From assembly GCF_009765875.1 (NCBI RefSeq), contig NZ_LMUP01000003.1:94646-158645 (forward strand): DNA of 64,000 bases, written 5' to 3'. Made by a program: the position numbers and the translations under genes. The notes under the pieces are model-generated. The model made no database searches. It had not been told where the DNA came from and worked only from the letters and a program-made list of their open reading frames with translations. Positions 17,899-27,174 of the stretch are shown piece after piece; positions within the stretch are counted from its first letter, which is position 1; every line of letters begins with the position of its first letter. Source of the stretch: Pedobacter sp. L105 (lineage in GTDB: Bacteria > Bacteroidota > Bacteroidia > Sphingobacteriales > Sphingobacteriaceae).

Positions 17899-18834
17899 GT
17901 GGAACTCAACCTCACTACCAGAAAAATCATTTTTATCATTGCCGCACTGGTTTGCCTGCTGCCTTTAATGTCTCCTCCTTTAGCCCTTTTGCTCGGATTA
18001 ATACTCGCGCAGCTCATGGAACATCCTTACCAGCACTTCAATCATAAAGCTACCAATTGGTTGTTAAAAGTATCTGTTATAGGCCTTGGTTTTGGGATGG
18101 ATGTATTCAGCGCAATGATGGCGGGAAAGGAAGGAATACTGTTTACAATCGTTTCTATCTTCGGTGTATTGACACTCGGATACATACTGGGGAAGATCTT
18201 CAAAATTGAACTTAAAACATCATTTCTAATCTCAGCCGGTACTGCCATCTGCGGTGGAAGTGCCATTGCAGCTTTGTCTCCTGTAATGAAAGCCGATGAA
18301 AAGGACATATCAGTTTCATTGGGAATTGTGTTCGTCCTGAATTCTGTAGCCCTGTTTCTATTTCCTGCTATAGGACATGCTTTAAACTTATCACAAAGCC
18401 AGTTTGGAATGTGGTGCGCCATTGCCATTCATGATACGAGTTCTGTAGTTGGGGCTGCCAGTAAATATGGAAACCAGGCTTTGCAGCTAGCTACCACGGT
18501 AAAACTGGCCCGTGCATTATGGATTGTACCTGTAGCTTTTGGCACTGCTTTTCTGTTTAAAAGCGAGAAGGCGAAAGTTCAGGTTCCTTATTTTATAGGC
18601 CTGTTTATTTTAGCGATGCTGGCTAATACCTACCTGCCATCCGTACAAAACATTGCCCCTTATGTAGTAAACCTGGCAAAAAAGGGGCTGACTTTAACTT
18701 TGTTCCTTATTGGAAGCGGCTTGTCGGTTAAAGTGATCCGGTCAGTGGGCGTGAAACCTTTTCTGCAAGGGGTTATTTTATGGGTAGTGATTTCTTCTGC
18801 TTCGCTTTGGGCCATTGTAACGCTGGTTGCTTAA
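17899..18834 (+). CDS. YeiH/UPF0324-family putative sulfate exporter
   Basis: 311 residues, about 10 membrane segments, with the family signatures GLGFGMD near residue 55 and AGTAICGGSAIAALSPV near residue 115. The start is GTG at 17899 (MELNLTTRK); there is no ATG before the first membrane segment. The family is proposed to export sulfate or related anions; the true substrate is unproven. It has its own promoter downstream of the LysR gene. Confidence 0.9.
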   Translation: MELNLTTRKIIFIIAALVCLLPLMSPPLALLLGLILAQLMEHPYQHFNHKATNWLLKVSVIGLGFGMDVFSAMMAGKEGILFTIVSIFGVLTLGYILGKIFKIELKTSFLISAGTAICGGSAIAALSPVMKADEKDISVSLGIVFVLNSVALFLFPAIGHALNLSQSQFGMWCAIAIHDTSSVVGAASKYGNQALQLATTVKLARALWIVPVAFGTAFLFKSEKAKVQVPYFIGLFILAMLANTYLPSVQNIAPYVVNLAKKGLTLTLFLIGSGLSVKVIRSVGVKPFLQGVILWVVISSASLWAIVTLVA

Positions 18835-18951
18835 ACAAAACAGAATTATATAAAAAGTAAGTCTAATTTTGTAAAGACCAGAGGGGCAAAGGATTTTACC
18901 TTTACACTTTGATAATATCAGTTAATCCATGAATTTAGTTAATTATTAGCT

Positions 18952-19449
18952 ATGAAAAAGATCATCTTCATCCTTACCCTGCTTACCACAACTTTCAGTC
19001 TGCAAACATTTGCAACAAACAGCGCAGCGTCTCCTCTTTCGGCTCTATTGAACAGTTATTTTGATGTTAAAAATGCACTGGTAAATTCTGATGGTATTGC
19101 GGCAGCAGCAAAATCAAAAGAATTGTTAGCTACTATTGAAGCTGTTGATGTGAAAAACCTTTCTACTGATGACGCCAAAGTTTTTCTGCCTTTAAAAGAA
19201 AAGCTGAGTGTATCCGCCAAAGCCATTGCTGGAGCAAAAGATATTGCTGCACAAAGAAGTTCTTTCGCAAATCTGTCAACAGATTTTTATGCATTGACTA
19301 AAAATGTAAAGATCAGCAGTACGCCTGTTTATTATGCTTATTGTCCAATGACAAAAAACTATTGGCTAAGCAATGATCAGGTGATCAAAAATCCTTATTT
19401 CGGAAAACAAATGCTAAGCTGTGGAACAGTTAAAGATACGTTGATCTAA
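18952..19449 (+). CDS. DUF3347 periplasmic protein, copper-locus type
   Basis: 165 residues with a clear signal peptide (cleaved near TFATNS) and a helical body. The C-terminus carries the family hallmark: YAYCPM, NYWLS, NPYFGKQMLSCG. The spaced Cys/Met residues suggest metal binding. DUF3347 domains are often found in copper and heavy-metal efflux proteins of Bacteroidota. It ends 1 bp before the multicopper oxidase start, so the two act together. Confidence 0.88.
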   Translation: MKKIIFILTLLTTTFSLQTFATNSAASPLSALLNSYFDVKNALVNSDGIAAAAKSKELLATIEAVDVKNLSTDDAKVFLPLKEKLSVSAKAIAGAKDIAAQRSSFANLSTDFYALTKNVKISSTPVYYAYCPMTKNYWLSNDQVIKNPYFGKQMLSCGTVKDTLI

Positions 19450-19450
19450 A

Positions 19451-21658
19451 ATGAAGTTCTTCTGGCTGATCCTTTTCTTTTTTACTGTCCAGGGTGTTTA
19501 TGCCCAGCAAACCGAACGTCCTAAAACCCTGCGGTATGATTTGAATGTGGCGGAAAAGATGGTGGATTACACTCGTAAAATGAGGATGGCTATGGCGATA
19601 AACGATTCCATACCCGGGCCTACCTTATATTTCACAGAAGGAGATACAGCAGAGATCTACGTGCATAATAATTTAAAAGAAGAAACTTCTATCCACTGGC
19701 ACGGTTTAATCCTGCCTAACCAGTATGACGGTGTTTCTTACCTCACCACTCAGCCAATCAGGGCCGGGGAAACACATTTGTTTAAATTCCCTATTGTACA
19801 GCATGGTACTTATTGGTACCACTCCCATACTAGTATGCAGGAACAGATGGGCATGTATGGCGCCCTGGTTCTCCGCCCAAGAAATGAACCGGTTCATAAA
19901 GAGTATACCATGGTGCTCAGCGACTGGGCGGATATGGATGCTATGGAAATAAACCGTAGTTTGCATAACGCTACCGACTGGTTTGCGATAAAGAAAAATT
20001 CTGTACAAAGTTATGCCGAAGCGATTAGACAAGGACATTTTGGTACCAAGCTAAATAGCGAATGGAAACGGATGCCGGCGATGGACGTAAGTGATGTAGC
20101 ATATGATAAGTTCCTGATCAATGGTAAAACTATCAATGAACAACCTCAGTTTAAAGCCGGGGATAAGGTTAGGCTACGAATTGTAAATGGCGGTGCTTCA
20201 ACTTATTTCTGGCTAACGTATGGCGGCGGAAAAATGACGGTCGTAGCCAACGATGGGGAAGCTGTACAGCCTGTGGAGGTAGACCGGCTAATTATAGCGG
20301 TAGCGGAAACCTATGATGTGATTGTTACCATTCCCGAAAATAAAAATTACGAATTTCGGGCAACAGCAGAAGATCGCACTCAATTTACCACTTTATGGTT
20401 AGGTTCAGGAGCCAGAATTAAAGCACCCGCTTTGCCTGCACTTCACTATTTTGAAGGCATGAAAATGATGAACGGCATGATGCAGCTCAATGGAAAGATG
20501 AAGGCGATGGAAGGAATGAAAATGACCAACCAGGAAATGGATATGAATGCAGTCATGTACCCGGAGATCACAGGCAGCCCCGATAAAATGGATATGGGAA
20601 TGAAAATGGACATGGGGAAAGAGAAGGGAATGAAAATGGGGGCTCCAGAAGATATCGTTACTTTGAATTATGGTATGCTGAAAGCAACGCAAAAAACGAC
20701 ACTTCCTCCGGGAAAGTTTAAGCTGCTGCGTTTTAACCTGACCGGAAATATGAACCGTTATGTATGGTCTATCAATAACAAAACGGTATCTGAAGCAGAT
20801 AAAATACTGATCAAAAAAGGCGAGAATGTAAGGGTAATTTTGACTAATAATACCATGATGCGTCATCCTATGCACCTTCACGGGCATTTTTTTAGGGTGC
20901 TGAACGGACAGGGAGAATATTCTCCTTTAAAAAACACCCTGGATATCATGCCAATGGAAACCGATACGATAGAATTTGCTGCAACAGCCAGTGGCAACTG
21001 GTTTTTCCACTGCCATATTTTATACCATATGATGAGCGGCATGGGAAGAATCTTTGAGTATGAAAACTCTCCTCCTAATCCGGAAGTGCCTGATCCTGCC
21101 TATGCGTTAAAGCAAATTAATAAAGATGATGAACGTTTCCATGCGATGGCCAGTGTAGGATTAGAAAGTAATGGCTCTGATGGACAAGCAGGGATCTCCA
21201 ACACCCGCTGGAAGATCAATACCCTATGGCATTTGGGTACCAGCAGTACAAAAGGTTATGAAAGTGAAACCATGGTAGGCAGGTATTTGGGTGAAACACA
21301 GTGGTTAATGCCCTATGTAGGTTTTGATTATCACTACCGGAAATCTGACGAACAGGAAAATAACCTGTTTGGACAGTCGAGCGATAAAAATAACCGGAAA
21401 ACATTTATGGTGGGTTTTGCTTATACTTTACCCATGCTTGTTGTAGCAGATGCCCGGATTGATGGAAATGGGAAATACAGGTTCCAGCTGGGAAGGGATG
21501 ATATACCGGTTTCCAAAAGATTAAGGGCTAATTTTATGGTTAATACCGATAGGGAATATGCCGCAGGACTAAAATATGTACTCACCAAATATATTGCTTT
21601 ATCAAGTCACTATGATAGCGATATGGGCTGGGGCGGAGGATTAACAATTACTTATTAA
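19451..21658 (+). CDS. CopA-type multicopper oxidase fused to a CopB-like barrel tail
   Basis: 735 residues. A signal peptide ending near VYAQ; three cupredoxin domains with all copper motifs: HWH82-84, HSH124-126, HPMHLHGH 472-479, and HCH520-522 with His526 and Met531 at the type-1 site. A Met-rich insert (~residues 337-400, about 20 Met) resembles copper-binding loops of CueO/CopA. After ~residue 555 comes a separate beta-rich domain of aromatic, alternating strands (GRYLGETQWLMPYVGFDYHY) ending at a terminal aromatic residue, as in CopB outer-membrane proteins. It probably oxidises Cu(I) or binds copper at the outer membrane. Confidence 0.93.
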   Translation: MKFFWLILFFFTVQGVYAQQTERPKTLRYDLNVAEKMVDYTRKMRMAMAINDSIPGPTLYFTEGDTAEIYVHNNLKEETSIHWHGLILPNQYDGVSYLTTQPIRAGETHLFKFPIVQHGTYWYHSHTSMQEQMGMYGALVLRPRNEPVHKEYTMVLSDWADMDAMEINRSLHNATDWFAIKKNSVQSYAEAIRQGHFGTKLNSEWKRMPAMDVSDVAYDKFLINGKTINEQPQFKAGDKVRLRIVNGGASTYFWLTYGGGKMTVVANDGEAVQPVEVDRLIIAVAETYDVIVTIPENKNYEFRATAEDRTQFTTLWLGSGARIKAPALPALHYFEGMKMMNGMMQLNGKMKAMEGMKMTNQEMDMNAVMYPEITGSPDKMDMGMKMDMGKEKGMKMGAPEDIVTLNYGMLKATQKTTLPPGKFKLLRFNLTGNMNRYVWSINNKTVSEADKILIKKGENVRVILTNNTMMRHPMHLHGHFFRVLNGQGEYSPLKNTLDIMPMETDTIEFAATASGNWFFHCHILYHMMSGMGRIFEYENSPPNPEVPDPAYALKQINKDDERFHAMASVGLESNGSDGQAGISNTRWKINTLWHLGTSSTKGYESETMVGRYLGETQWLMPYVGFDYHYRKSDEQENNLFGQSSDKNNRKTFMVGFAYTLPMLVVADARIDGNGKYRFQLGRDDIPVSKRLRANFMVNTDREYAAGLKYVLTKYIALSSHYDSDMGWGGGLTITY

Positions 21659-21686
21659 TACATCAGCTGATCGGAGTTAAAATGTA

Positions 21687-21727
21687 TTAAATATATTTAA
21701 AAGCTATTTGCTAGTTAAATATATTTA
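21687..21727 (+). promoter_or_regulatory. Two identical palindromic sites upstream of the ECF sigma gene
   Basis: TTAAATATATTTA occurs exactly twice (21687-21699 and 21715-21727). The core TAAATATATTTA is a perfect 12-bp palindrome, and the copies are 28 bp apart, ending 24 bp before the sigma start. It could be a repressor operator or an AT-rich promoter element. Confidence 0.45.
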
Positions 21728-21750
21728 GTAATATAGCAAAAAAAACTCTC

Positions 21751-22365
21751 TTGCAGCTACCTTTAAATCATCCTTCTGTCTCTGCCAAAGCATATTGGTC
21801 GTCCTTGAAAAAGGGAGATGCCAATGCGCTTGAAAACCTTTATACATTGTATGCTAATAGTTTATACAATTACGGATCGAAGTTTACGCCAGATAAAGAC
21901 CTCATTAAGGAATGTATACAGGAGTTGTTTGTAAACCTCTGGACCAGGAGAACGTTTATCGGCAATCCGCCGGATGTTAAAAATTATCTCTTTAAATCAT
22001 TCCGGCTTTCGGTTTTTAAAAAAGCAGCCCTGCTGCAAAAACATCAGGAATATCAGGAAGCAGAAGACTATCCTTTTCACATCACGTTAAGCATAGAAGA
22101 AGATATCATTACCGGTGAAAAAAACGAAACACTAAAAAAGCGTATAGAAGCTGCGCTTGAGCAGTTAACAGACCGGCAAAAGGAAGCTGTCTTTCTTAAA
22201 TTCTATGAAAATCTTTCTTATGATGAAATTGCAGCAATCATGGATATTTCAGTAAAAGCTACCTATAAACTAATGGCGCGTTCATTGGGCTTTTTAAAGG
22301 AAAACTTATCTAAAGATGACCTGCTACTATTAATTACTCTATTTTATTTAAAAATATATCATTGA
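21751..22365 (+). CDS. ECF sigma factor, FecI-like
   Basis: 204 residues, sigma-70 region 2 (ALENLYTLYANSLYNYGSKF; CIQELFVNLWTRR) and region 4 (LTDRQKEAVFLKFYENLSYDEIA). The only usable start is TTG at 21751, as no ATG occurs before the conserved part. It heads an ECF-FecR-receptor operon, so it should direct transcription of that operon when the anti-sigma factor releases it. Confidence 0.9.
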   Translation: MQLPLNHPSVSAKAYWSSLKKGDANALENLYTLYANSLYNYGSKFTPDKDLIKECIQELFVNLWTRRTFIGNPPDVKNYLFKSFRLSVFKKAALLQKHQEYQEAEDYPFHITLSIEEDIITGEKNETLKKRIEAALEQLTDRQKEAVFLKFYENLSYDEIAAIMDISVKATYKLMARSLGFLKENLSKDDLLLLITLFYLKIYH

Positions 22366-22447
22366 TAATCAATTGTTTGAATAATAATATTTAAGGCCGT
22401 GGGGTAAAAAAATAGTTTTTCAGCTAATAGGATTGAAAAAGAAATTT

Positions 22448-23473
22448 ATGAATATGCAATCTGCTGATTTTAGTTCCTACACGCTGGAAGATTTTATAGA
22501 TCATCCCCGCTTTATACTTTGGGTGAGCGCCCCAGATCCTGCACTTGATGCCTTCTGGCAAAAAGTACAGGAAGATTATCCTGAAACTGTGGCTATCATC
22601 ACAGATGCCCGAAAAATAGTATTATCTCTCCGCTTTCAACAGGAGTATTTAAATTCAGCTGAACAGCAATCCCTGTGGAATGCCATTGCGCAGCAAAGCA
22701 AATTGTATGAAAAACCGGTTTTCCGTTTGTCCTTTTGGCTGCGGTCGGCTGCAGCAGTTTTACTGCTTGGGTTATTGGCTATTTCCTTCTTCTTTTACCA
22801 GCAATACCAAAAAATTACAGTGGATACCCGATATGGTCAGGTGAAAACTTTAACCTTGCCGGATGGAACCATAGTTACACTGAACGCCAATTCAAAACTG
22901 CGATATCCAAAAAACTGGAACAGCGCCAATACCAGGGAAGTATGGATAGAAGGGGAAGCTTTTTTTAAAGTAAACCACCTGCATAAATCAGGAGTGATCA
23001 AAGAAGGAGATCATTTTGTAGTCCATGCGCAAAAACTGAAGGTAGAAGTGCTGGGTACGTCATTTAATGTAAACAACAGGCGCGGGCTGGTAAAAGTAGC
23101 ATTGGCAACAGGCCGCGTTGGGCTTGAAGTTAAAGGACTGCAACGGCCGCTGATTAAACTTCAGCCGGGTGATCTGGCAGAATATCGGGAAAAAGAGGAA
23201 ACTATTGTGAAGCGAAAAATTTATACGCCCGACTATGTTTCCTGGAAAACTGGCGAACTGCACTTTAACAGTACACCGCTTAGCGAAGTACTGCGTATCA
23301 TTGAGGATGATTATGGAGATAAAGCAATCTTGAAAGATCCTGCTATAGGTTATAAAAGACTATCAGGTAATTTCTCTGTAAGTTCTGAAGATGCCTTACT
23401 GAAAGCAATATCAACTTCTTTGGGTATTTCTATACAAAAAGATCAGGCAGCTCATCAATTGATCATTAACTAA
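22448..23473 (+). CDS. FecR-type anti-sigma factor
   Basis: 341 residues from ATG 22448 (a TTG at 22433 would add 5). A cytosolic N-terminal sigma-binding part, one membrane segment (~residues 95-115, AAAVLLLGLLAISFFFYQQY), then the periplasmic FecR domain (LPDGTIVTLNANSKLRYP; EAFFKV) and DUF4974-type C-terminus. It binds the ECF factor and senses the receptor's signalling domain. The TAA overlaps the receptor ATG (TAATG). Confidence 0.92.
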   Translation: MNMQSADFSSYTLEDFIDHPRFILWVSAPDPALDAFWQKVQEDYPETVAIITDARKIVLSLRFQQEYLNSAEQQSLWNAIAQQSKLYEKPVFRLSFWLRSAAAVLLLGLLAISFFFYQQYQKITVDTRYGQVKTLTLPDGTIVTLNANSKLRYPKNWNSANTREVWIEGEAFFKVNHLHKSGVIKEGDHFVVHAQKLKVEVLGTSFNVNNRRGLVKVALATGRVGLEVKGLQRPLIKLQPGDLAEYREKEETIVKRKIYTPDYVSWKTGELHFNSTPLSEVLRIIEDDYGDKAILKDPAIGYKRLSGNFSVSSEDALLKAISTSLGISIQKDQAAHQLIIN

Positions 23474-26193
23474 TGCGCAGTTCTTTTTTGATGAAATCAA
23501 TCCCTCAGAGGGTTTGTTTATTGCTGATCTGTATCCTGTTTCATAGTATAGTTTATGGGCAGGCAGTTAAATCTCCCGGTACCTTAATGCCATTGGCCGA
23601 TGTATTAAAGCAGCTAACAGCACATTATCAGACCAATTTTCTATATGAAGAAGGTAACGTCCGGGATAAAAAAGTAAACTTTAGCAGCGAAACTTTAAAG
23701 GATAAAAATATAGAACAGGTGTTAACCGGATTACTTTCTCCATTAGGGCTCAGCTGGTATAAAATAGATACCAAAAACTATTCTATATTTCCAGTCAGGG
23801 ATAAAAAGCAATCCTTAAAAACAGAAACCGGGCAAGGGATATCAACGGCTGTTGACTCTGCAGGCACAGGAAAAATAACTGGCCGTGTTACAGATCAAAA
23901 ATTACAGGGGCTGGAGTTTTCAACTATGACTTTGCTGCGTGCTGCAGATTCTGCAGTGCTGAAAAAAGTACTCAGTGATACTTCTGCATCTTACCTTTTT
24001 ACAGCGGTAAAAGCAGGTGAATATAGAATCAGGGCTTCGAGTATTGGTTACCATGATGCTTTTTCACCGAAATTTATGATGGAGGATGGAGGTAGCTTAA
24101 CTTTGCCGCCTCTGCTGATAGAAGCACTTTCCAAAACCTTAAACGAGGTAAAGATAAGTGCCAGCAGGGCTGTGGTGGAAACAAAAAGCGACCGATTTAT
24201 ATTTAATGTAGAGAATAGCGCGATGGCTTCCGGAAATTCCATACAGCTGTTAAAGAGTGCTCCCTTTGTAAAAGTTTCTGCCGACAATACGGTTAGTCTG
24301 CAAGGGAAAAAAACAATGGTTCTGATCGATAATAAACCAGTTCCTGATGCTTCTTTAGAGAGTATTCTCGAAACATTACCTGCTGGTAATATTGCTAAAA
24401 TTGAGCTGATCACCCAGCCGTCCGCAAGGTATGATGCTGCCTATGGTGCAGTGATCAACATCATCACGAAAAAAAGCCAGGTGGATGGCTTAACCGGTAA
24501 TATACGTGCAGAAGGATCATTAGGAGAATATGGCCGGTCCGATATAAATGCTGCTGTCACCTGCAAACATAAAGCGCTAACGGTTTTTGGAACTGGCGGT
24601 ATCAACAGACAGGATGAATTATTTTCCATCAATACAGAGAAAATTCTTGGCGTTTCAGCCACCCCTGAGATACTTCAAATGAATTTACGCAGACTTGGTC
24701 ATGATAAATCTTATTATTTTCAGGCTGGCGCAGATGTTGAACTGGGTAAGGATCAAACCATTGGATTACTCGTGAACGACAATGTTTTTAAGCTTAACGG
24801 ACCATGGACATCCGTCACTTCATTTCACAAACAGGGTTCAGGAATTGATTCTGTTTTGAACACCAATTCCTCTTTTCATGTAAATCAATCTACCTTTACC
24901 TATAATGTTAATTATCACCTGCTGGCAGATTCGGGCAAAAATGAATTGACATTCCTGACTTCATTAACGCCGTTCAGACATGTCTTATCCCAGGATTTTC
25001 CATCCGTATTGTTGAATTCTTCAGGAGAAACGATCAGAACACCTGCAACTTATCAAACTATAAATACAACGGCTATTAATATTTATATTGCCCAGGTAGA
25101 TTACCTGCATCAATTCAATCACAGATGGACTATTGAGACCGGATTGAAATATCAGGAAACCTATTCTAAAAATGATGCAGATTACCTGGTCAATAACCAG
25201 GGACATTTGGATCGTGATCCGGCTTTTTCCAGTAACAGTAAGTTAGATGAAGCTATATCTGGTGCTTATGGTGTGCTAACCAAGAATTGGGCGTCTGATA
25301 AATTGCAGGCCGGCCTGCGTGTAGAAAATACAAAAACCGTTTACACAGGTTATTATTCGCACAATTACCTAAACGCATTTCCTGCATTGTTATATCAGCA
25401 TACCTTTAATGCCGACTATAATCTTTCCTTTTCTTTCAAACGCACCATCACCAGGGCCCCATATTATGACCTTGTTCCCTATACAGTTTTTAATAATCAA
25501 TATACAATAGAACAGGGTAATCCTGCGCTAAAACCTGAATATGATAATATTTATACGATCAGCACAAACGTTCATAAATTGAATATTTCTTTTAATTATA
25601 CAGCTGGTAAAGGAATGTTTGCCATGCTTCCATCAAAAGAAGATTATGTAAATAATGTAACTTATTCTTCCCTGCAGAATTTGAACAATTCATCCGACCT
25701 AAACCTCAATCTTTTTTATCCCCTGCAGCTTACCTCATGGTGGGGAACGCAGAATAGCGGAGCTATTTTAGGTCATAATAAGGTAGAAGGGACAATATTA
25801 AATGCCTCTTATGCGCTTTCAGGTTTTTATTCTGACTTCAAGTCTGCCCAGATATTTACATTATCAAAAAAAGTCAAACTTCAGCTGGATGCCTATTACT
25901 TTACCTCGTATAAACAAAGTCTGTCTAATTATAGTGGTTATAAAAATATCGATGCAGGATTACTAATTGACCTTTTTAATGGAAAAGGGCAGTTAAGATT
26001 GAGCGGGAATGAAATTGTATTTAAAAGGAACGACTACCATCAGGATCAATATTTTACCGGTTATACCTCCAGACAGGTTTACAATACGGATAGCAGAAGA
26101 GCAAGCATCGGCTTCACGTATAAATTCGGAAAAAGCAATATTAAATCATCAAATAAGAAATTAGGGAATGAAGATGTGATCAAGAGGCTTTAG
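23473..26193 (+). CDS. TonB-dependent receptor with N-terminal STN signalling domain
   Basis: 906 residues: signal peptide (to ~VYGQ), STN/secretin N-domain (~residues 40-110, VLKQLTAHYQTNFLYEEG), a carboxypeptidase-like Ig domain (~residues 135-220), the plug (~residues 235-335) and an OMP beta-barrel of the outer_membrane_beta-barrel family 3 type, ending IGFTYKFG plus a short tail. The STN domain fits FecA-like signalling to the FecR protein encoded just upstream. The ligand is unknown; the neighbouring copper genes make a metal chelate possible. Confidence 0.9.
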   Translation: MRSSFLMKSIPQRVCLLLICILFHSIVYGQAVKSPGTLMPLADVLKQLTAHYQTNFLYEEGNVRDKKVNFSSETLKDKNIEQVLTGLLSPLGLSWYKIDTKNYSIFPVRDKKQSLKTETGQGISTAVDSAGTGKITGRVTDQKLQGLEFSTMTLLRAADSAVLKKVLSDTSASYLFTAVKAGEYRIRASSIGYHDAFSPKFMMEDGGSLTLPPLLIEALSKTLNEVKISASRAVVETKSDRFIFNVENSAMASGNSIQLLKSAPFVKVSADNTVSLQGKKTMVLIDNKPVPDASLESILETLPAGNIAKIELITQPSARYDAAYGAVINIITKKSQVDGLTGNIRAEGSLGEYGRSDINAAVTCKHKALTVFGTGGINRQDELFSINTEKILGVSATPEILQMNLRRLGHDKSYYFQAGADVELGKDQTIGLLVNDNVFKLNGPWTSVTSFHKQGSGIDSVLNTNSSFHVNQSTFTYNVNYHLLADSGKNELTFLTSLTPFRHVLSQDFPSVLLNSSGETIRTPATYQTINTTAINIYIAQVDYLHQFNHRWTIETGLKYQETYSKNDADYLVNNQGHLDRDPAFSSNSKLDEAISGAYGVLTKNWASDKLQAGLRVENTKTVYTGYYSHNYLNAFPALLYQHTFNADYNLSFSFKRTITRAPYYDLVPYTVFNNQYTIEQGNPALKPEYDNIYTISTNVHKLNISFNYTAGKGMFAMLPSKEDYVNNVTYSSLQNLNNSSDLNLNLFYPLQLTSWWGTQNSGAILGHNKVEGTILNASYALSGFYSDFKSAQIFTLSKKVKLQLDAYYFTSYKQSLSNYSGYKNIDAGLLIDLFNGKGQLRLSGNEIVFKRNDYHQDQYFTGYTSRQVYNTDSRRASIGFTYKFGKSNIKSSNKKLGNEDVIKRL

Positions 26194-26441
26194 CCAGTGA
26201 AATGTAATTTATCGTTAAAAAAGAGCCATTTGTTTGAAGATAAATTAACCGTCCGGTGTTACGCACTCTAAAACAGGCAGATAATTTTTTTTATTGAAAT
26301 CTGTTGTTATATTAGTGTGCCAATTATAAAGACTGTGATGAACCCTGTTCAGGTAAATAGGGTATTAGCAACTCAGGGATTAATTCTATAAATGAGACTT
26401 CATCTTTATTTTTATATGGGCTTAACACTTATTTCAATTGT

Positions 26442-27002
26442 ATGGATAGTCCTCTTGAAGAGAAAGAACTGCTAAGACGTTTGGCAAATGATGATCGTAA
26501 AGCATTCGATGAACTTTATGTTATGTATATGCGTGGTTTATACAACTTCGTTCATTTGTTGTGTAAATCGAAGGATACTACCGAAGAAGTTCTGGAGGAT
26601 CTTTTTGTTAAGATTTGGAGAGATCGTGAAAAGCTGGAGCAAGTTGTCCATTTCAAAGTCCATATTTATCGTACAGCGCAGCATTTACTGGTAGAAAGGA
26701 CAACGAGGCTTGAGATGGAAATAAAAGGGGCAGAAAAGATCAGGCTGCTCAGTAAAGGTAGTGATCAGCAAGCCCGCAGGGACTTCATTTGCCAGCAGTT
26801 TGAACAATTGACTATAGAAGTAATTAACAGCCTGCCAGAGAATAGAAAAGAGATTTTAACGCTTCGTACTCAGGATAAGCGCTCTCCTGAAGAAATTTCA
26901 GATCTCCTGGATATCCCTAAATTTGTTATAAAAAAGCAATTGACTAACGGATTAGTGCTCATCCGTGATTATATCCATCAGCACAATGATGGATTTGCCT
27001 GA
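26442..27002 (+). CDS. ECF sigma factor without an adjacent anti-sigma gene
   Basis: 186 residues, sigma-70 region 2 (DDRKAFDELYVMYMRGLYNF) and region 4 (PENRKEILTLRTQDKRSPEEI). Related to Bacteroidota FecI-like factors that control SusC/SusD systems. Here no FecR or receptor gene follows: the next gene is a GH127 glycosidase, 172 bp away. It probably governed a polysaccharide locus now partly lost. Confidence 0.88.
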   Translation: MDSPLEEKELLRRLANDDRKAFDELYVMYMRGLYNFVHLLCKSKDTTEEVLEDLFVKIWRDREKLEQVVHFKVHIYRTAQHLLVERTTRLEMEIKGAEKIRLLSKGSDQQARRDFICQQFEQLTIEVINSLPENRKEILTLRTQDKRSPEEISDLLDIPKFVIKKQLTNGLVLIRDYIHQHNDGFA

Positions 27003-27128
27003 TACCCTCCTCTATATTTAAATAGTAATTATTTTTAGGGGTTTTTATTTTTTAAATTTTTTAAACATCATATTGACGGATGAATTGCCTGATGGCCGAT
27101 AAACTATTAATGAGTTGCAAAAAGGATT

Positions 27129-27140
27129 CAGCAGCTGCTG
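27129..27140 (+). promoter_or_regulatory. 12-bp perfect palindrome before the GH127 gene
   Basis: CAGCAGCTGCTG is its own reverse complement and lies 35 bp before the start codon. A possible operator; no regulator can be assigned. Confidence 0.25.
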
Positions 27141-27174
27141 ATACTAGTAATGATTAATTTTTGTAAAATATACG

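Noticed and set aside
20405..20887. 160-codon His-rich reverse ORF
   Set aside because: It is the antisense of the Met-rich insert of the multicopper oxidase (ATG codons give CAT/His); composition artefact.
24048..24413. 121-codon reverse ORF inside the TonB receptor
   Set aside because: Antisense to the well-supported plug domain; shadow ORF.
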